A stretch of 64,000 nucleotides of DNA from Pseudonocardia sp. ICBG1293. GTDB lineage: Bacteria; Actinomycetota; Actinomycetes; Mycobacteriales; Pseudonocardiaceae. Of the stretch, positions 60,826 to 64,000 are shown in pieces. The notes beneath the pieces were generated by a model, which did not search any database, was not told where the DNA came from, and saw only the letters and a list, made by a program, of their open reading frames with translations. The stretch spans positions 310,001-374,000 of the forward strand of contig NZ_JAHLEL010000044.1 in NCBI RefSeq assembly GCF_020131355.1, in the 5' to 3' direction. Made by a program: the position numbers and the translations under genes. Numbering within the stretch: the stretch's first letter is position 1; the number at the start of each line of letters is the position of its first letter.

Positions 60826-61228
60826 GTGAGCGTGACCAGTGCCCTGCACCTGAACTTCCGTGGTGAGGCCCGAGCTGCGTTGGAGTTCTACCAGTCGGTC
60901 TTCGGAGGTGACATCATCCTGCGACTCGCTGCCCGGCCAGGACCCGCAGCAGATCGTGTGGGGCCAGGTGCAGGCCTCCGGCGGTTTCCATGTCATGGCC
61001 TACGACGTGCAGCACACCCTCGAGTGGCGCCGCGGCGAGAACGAGTTCTACTTCGCGTTGCGATCCGCCGATGCCGACGAGATCACCCGGTACTGGGACG
61101 CCCTGACGGACGGGGCGTCGATCCTGGTCCCGCTGGGCCCGTCGGTGTTCTCGCCGCTGTACGGAAAGCTGACCGACCGGTTCGGCGTCACCTGGATCAT
61201 CGACGTCGTCGTCCCGTACGAGCCCTGA
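60826..61228 (+). pseudogene. VOC/PhnB-like gene with a frameshift
   Basis: An AGGAGG site precedes GTG 60826 (GTG 60832 is equally good). The first frame gives ALHLNFRGEARAALEFYQSVFGGDIILRL, the typical PhnB-like VOC start. The next frame gives DPQQIVWGQVQASGGFHVM, then GENEFYFALR and PLYGKLTDRFGVTWIIDV, its typical end. The shift is at about 60919-60923; the length of 403 nt is one base more than whole codons. Intact relatives are small metal-binding VOC proteins of unknown substrate. A sequencing error is possible. Confidence 0.82.
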
Positions 61229-61532
61229 CCCCGCGGGTCGGCCCGGGTCTCGTGACGCCGTCGGCGCGGGGAGCCGGAGGCACGCCAGACAGAGCCGACC
61301 ACCGTTGACATGCAGCGACCGACCTCACCGGGTCGCAGGAGTGCGCCTTGTGGTTGCCGCTGGTCACGATCAAAGCCGGATCACTCCCACGACGTCTGAT
61401 CGAGGCGTCCCGTCGCCCGTCCCGGCGGCGCGATGAACGGCGGCCGACCCGGCAGAGCCTCCGGGCACCTGTCGGGTCGACCGCCGGCCGTCGTCGCTCT
61501 CCGGCCCGGACGGGACTCCCCGGGCCGCCGGG
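61229..61532. other. Intergenic region, no gene recognised
   Basis: 304 bp between the VOC gene and the cold-shock-domain gene, which converge. The short open frame beginning near 61348 reads as Arg/Pro-rich sequence with no recognisable motif. I see no clear hairpin of more than 12 bp or RNA gene. Confidence 0.55.
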
Positions 61533-62486
61533 TCAGAGGCGTTCGACGCGGTCGGCCTGCGGGCCCCGATCGCTCTGACGCACCCCGTACCGGACCCGGT
61601 CGCCCTTCTGCAGCGGCTCGAAGCCCGCGATCACGGACACGTGGACGAAGAGGTCGTCACCGCCGGCGTCCGGGCTGATGAAACCGAAGCCGCGGTCCTC
61701 GTCGTAGCGCACGACGACGCCCTCGCCGCCCCGTGCGGGCACGTCCCGCGACGACGGCCCCGCAGCCGGGGCGGGTGCCGACCGCTTCGGCGCCGCCGGG
61801 GGCGCGCCGGCCCGGACCAGGTGCACGTCACGGGCCTGGGGACCCTTCTCCGCCTGGGCCACCTCGAAGGCGATGCGGTCGCCCTCCGCCAGCCACGTCA
61901 GCCCCTCGGCCAGCGACCGCGCGTGCACGAAGACGTCCTCGTCGCCGGAGTCGGGAGTGACGAAGCCGAAGCCCTTGCCCTCGTCGTACCAGGTCACCGT
62001 GCCGTCGGCCCCGTCGTCGCCGTCCGCCCCGCCGTCCGGGACGGGGAGGCCCGCCCCCTCCCCCAACGGGATCACGTGCCCGGCCTGCGGGCCGCGCTCG
62101 CCCTCGACGACCAGGAAGGCCACCCGCTGGCCCTCGGTGACGACGCCTCCGGTCACGATGGCGGAGCTGTGCACGAAGATGTCGCCGCCGCCGCCGTCCG
62201 GCGTCGCGAAGCCGTACCCCTTCCCCGGCTCGTACCAGGTGACCGTGCCGAGCAGGCCCATGGCATCGTCGGCGGCCTCGGCGGTGACCCGCACCCGCAG
62301 CGCCTGGGGCCCGCGGTCGTTCTCACCGACCTCGAACTCGACGACCTGGCCCTCGCGGAGCACGGCCGTGCCGCCGCCCCCGACGATCTCGGAGGCGTGC
62401 ACGAACACGTCCGGCGAGCCGTCCTCGGGGGCGAGGAAGCCGAAACCCCGTTCGGCGTCGAACCAGCGGACGGTCCCGTGCGACAT
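61533..62486 (-). CDS. Protein with four tandem cold-shock domains
   Basis: 317 aa. Four CSD modules start at residues 4, 80, 162 and 256. Each has an RNP1-like block (RGFGFLAP, KGYGFATP, KGFGFVTP, RGFGFISP) and an RNP2-like block (DVFVHAS, DIFVHSS, DVFVHAR, DLFVHVS), and each ends with a GPQA segment. Trp 8, 84 and 166 hold the nucleic-acid stacking position; domain 4 has Arg-Tyr instead. Pro/Ala/Ser-rich linkers separate modules 3 and 4. It should bind single-stranded RNA or DNA with high avidity. Most bacterial cold-shock proteins are single domains of about 70 aa. Confidence 0.93.
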   Translation of the reverse strand: MSHGTVRWFDAERGFGFLAPEDGSPDVFVHASEIVGGGGTAVLREGQVVEFEVGENDRGPQALRVRVTAEAADDAMGLLGTVTWYEPGKGYGFATPDGGGGDIFVHSSAIVTGGVVTEGQRVAFLVVEGERGPQAGHVIPLGEGAGLPVPDGGADGDDGADGTVTWYDEGKGFGFVTPDSGDEDVFVHARSLAEGLTWLAEGDRIAFEVAQAEKGPQARDVHLVRAGAPPAAPKRSAPAPAAGPSSRDVPARGGEGVVVRYDEDRGFGFISPDAGGDDLFVHVSVIAGFEPLQKGDRVRYGVRQSDRGPQADRVERL

Positions 62487-62659
62487 CGAGGAACTCCTGA
62501 TCGGGAGGGCGGGTGGGCCCCCAGTCTCCCCGACGGACCTCGCGGGCCGTCGGGCCGGGCCCGTGGGCCCGCGGGTCCGGGAGGGACGGCCGTCGGCACG
62601 CGGGCACCGCCGTGCCGCGGAAGTCGGGCGGCGCAGTCCGTCGACCGGGCCCGGACATA

Positions 62660-62699
62660 CGTCGGCGCCCGCCCGGAGAGCTCCGGGCGGGCGCCGACG
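62660..62699 (-). terminator. Terminator downstream of the stress membrane protein gene
   Basis: A perfect 18-bp stem (62660-62677 with 62682-62699) and a 4-nt loop lie 18 bp past the stop of the 62718 gene. Confidence 0.82.
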
Positions 62700-62717
62700 A
62701 GGGGTGTTACGGGTGCG

Positions 62718-62984
62718 TCAGGCGCGGACCTTGCGGCCCACGATGACGCGGTAGATCGCCAGCAGGATCAGCGACCCCACGATGGCGAGCAGCCAGGTGG
62801 AGATGTTGAAGAACCCGCCCAGGCCGACGCCGAAGACCGCGCTGCCGATCCAGCCGCCGAGCAGCGCTCCGACGACACCCAGGATCAGGGTGACGATGAT
62901 GCCGCCCGGGTCCTTGCCCGGCATGATGGCCTTGGCGATGGCGCCCGCGATCAGCCCCAGCACGATCCACGCGATGATTCCCAT
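62718..62984 (-). CDS. GlsB/YeaQ/YmgE-family small stress membrane protein
   Basis: 88 aa, almost entirely hydrophobic, with three membrane helices. GIIAWIVLGLIAGAIAKAIMPGKDPGGIIVTLILGVVGALLGGWIG is the Transgly_assoc-family pattern. It is a small inner-membrane protein often induced by stress. It is followed by a strong terminator and sits upstream of the multi-CSD gene on the same strand. Confidence 0.93.
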   Translation of the reverse strand: MGIIAWIVLGLIAGAIAKAIMPGKDPGGIIVTLILGVVGALLGGWIGSAVFGVGLGGFFNISTWLLAIVGSLILLAIYRVIVGRKVRA

Positions 62985-63699
62985 GTCTGTCTCCCTCGCT
63001 GACGGTCCGTGCGAGACGAACCGAATCTGACCGGTCGGCACCGAGTGACCCGTGGGGGTCGTGGCGAAACGTCCCCCGGGGTCACCGTTCGGCTGCGATC
63101 GGGAGACGGGAGGACGTCGGCCCGGTCCGGCTGCTCCGAACGGCACCGGGGAGACACCCGTCCGCCGGCCGGGTACGGCCGTCGGCACCACGCGGTTCCC
63201 GATGTCGTGTAGGACGCGACCGACGCTAGCCACCACCGGTCACGGGAACATCGCGGAACACCCCTGACCCACCATCAGGTGCCGGAGTTCGCACGGTCGG
63301 GGTCCTCCCGGATGTGCGCGCGTCACCCGGCGACCACGACCGGCGGACGCGACACCCGCCCGCGGCCGGGCCCGTCCGGGGCATCGCCGGCGCGGAATCG
63401 GTGCAGAGATCATCTCACCGACCGCGTCCGCGGATCCGTTGACAGGGACAGGACGCGAATGCTTGACTCGGAGCTACCGTGTTCCAGGTCACACGGAGTG
63501 CGGGTCACGTCCACCCGGACACTCCGCTCGGTGACACCGCCCGGATGTCGACGCCTCGCCACCGGCCACGCGAGACCCTCTGCGCGCCGCAGCGCACCCA
63601 CGCACGTGCACGGTCCTTCCTCGGCGGCAGGATCGTGTCCCCTCCGCGCCCCCGGGCTGACATCGTCGCCCGGGGGTGCGGCACATCCGGGGAACCGGC
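62985..63699. other. Intergenic region of 715 bp, no gene recognised
   Basis: No open frame here reads as protein; the longest (about 145 codons from 63279) is Arg/Pro/Ser-rich without motifs. TTGACA at 63439 and TTGACT at 63463 could be promoter -35 elements. The segment around 63463-63485 (TTGACTCGGAGC, then CCGTGTTCCAGG) is loosely like a MerR-type operator with a long spacer. Nothing else is supported. Confidence 0.5.
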
Positions 63700-64000
63700 C
63701 TACTCGGCCCCGGTGACCGCGACGAGGCCGGCGGCCTCGATGCCCGCGAGGGCCGCGGCCTCGTCGTTCAGCGACGCGTCGCCGGTCACTCCGACGGCAC
63801 CCAGCAGCGTGCCGGCCGCGTCCTTGACGAAGACCCCGCCGGGGACGGAGAGGATCTTGCCGCCGGCCAGGTTCGCCACCGAGGTGAAGAACTCCGGGGA
63901 GTCCGCGGCCCGGGCGGCGATCGCGCGGTTGGTCATCCCGAGGGCGAGCACCCCGCTGGCCTTGCCGACGGCGAGGTCGGGGCGCAGGAAGCCCGAGCCG
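63700..64000 (-). CDS. GlcG/HbpS-family protein, C-terminal part (runs off the window)
   Basis: About 100 visible residues: GSGFLRPDLAVGKASGVLALG, EFFTSVANLAGGKILSVPGG and a C-terminal GAVGVTGDASLNDEAAALAGIEAAGL. This is the GlcG/HbpS (DUF336) domain, a paralogue of the first gene of the dehydratase operon but with a different central part. The start is outside the window. Some family members bind haem or act extracellularly; no signal peptide can be checked here. Confidence 0.88.
   Translation of the reverse strand, partial: GSGFLRPDLAVGKASGVLALGMTNRAIAARAADSPEFFTSVANLAGGKILSVPGGVFVKDAAGTLLGAVGVTGDASLNDEAAALAGIEAAGLVAVTGAE

Noticed and set aside
61348..61578. Short coding frame between the VOC and cold-shock genes
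   Set aside because: Arg/Pro-rich, no ribosome site, no motif, and it overlaps the end of the multi-CSD gene on the other strand.
63279..63716. Plus-strand open frame of 145 codons
   Set aside because: Low-complexity composition, no ribosome site and overlap with the GlcG-like gene end; treated as non-coding.

Overview
The window is high-GC actinobacterial DNA, most likely from Pseudonocardiales and possibly Pseudonocardia. Supporting signs are the very high GC content, frequent GTG starts, many 4-bp stop/start overlaps and an F420-type oxidoreductase. Its gene order also follows the Mycobacterium tuberculosis block ctaF-ctaC-asnB-adoK-erpA-Rv2205c-Rv2206-cobT-cobS-ilvE-gcvT-pepB-dlaT-Rv2216-lipB-lipA-Rv2219-Rv2219A-glnA1. 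That order is recalled from memory, not searched.

Layout. 0-20 kb is a mixed region: tRNA-Gly(GCC); a probable zinc-regulated L31 paralogue (rpmE2); an iron-box ferredoxin reductase; a phosphoesterase; a P450; a phosphotransferase gene broken by two compensating indels; a HipA-like kinase with a DUF3037 partner; pgi; a Fpg/Nei glycosylase; a thioredoxin-NHL protein; a two-component system; and an acyl-CoA dehydrogenase. 19.4-20.85 kb holds direct repeats and two related long hairpins flanking a frameshifted AbiEi/DUF559-like gene, then a G-rich tract. 20.9-49.1 kb is the conserved core: cytochrome oxidase subunits, asparagine synthetase, adenosine kinase, Fe-S assembly, late cobalamin synthesis (a CobU-CobT fusion plus CobS), IlvE, GcvT, leucyl aminopeptidase, and a lipoate block (lpdA, dlaT, lipB, lipA). 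49.2-58.4 kb looks like an insertion into that core. It holds a B12-dependent diol/glycerol dehydratase operon with its reactivase, an NPARD-type aquaglyceroporin, a GlcG/HbpS-like protein and two regulators. 58.4-60.5 kb returns to the core with an RDD protein and glnA behind a GlnR-type box. 60.5-64 kb holds a frameshifted VOC gene, a protein with four cold-shock domains, a small stress membrane protein, a gene-free stretch and a second GlcG-like gene cut by the window edge.

How the genes fit together. CobU-CobT and CobS complete the lower loop of the B12 cofactor that the dehydratase and reactivase use. LipB and LipA make the lipoyl groups carried by DlaT, re-oxidised by Lpd; GcvT belongs to the lipoate-dependent glycine cleavage system. 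ErpA can supply Fe-S clusters, for example to LipA. Metal and nitrogen control is visible as operator-like sites at rpmE2 (Zur-like), fprA (IdeR-like) and glnA (GlnR-like).

Quality note. Four genes need five single-frame shifts to read through. The two in the phosphotransferase gene sit exactly in runs of 5 and 6 C, so assembly error is a serious alternative to real gene decay.
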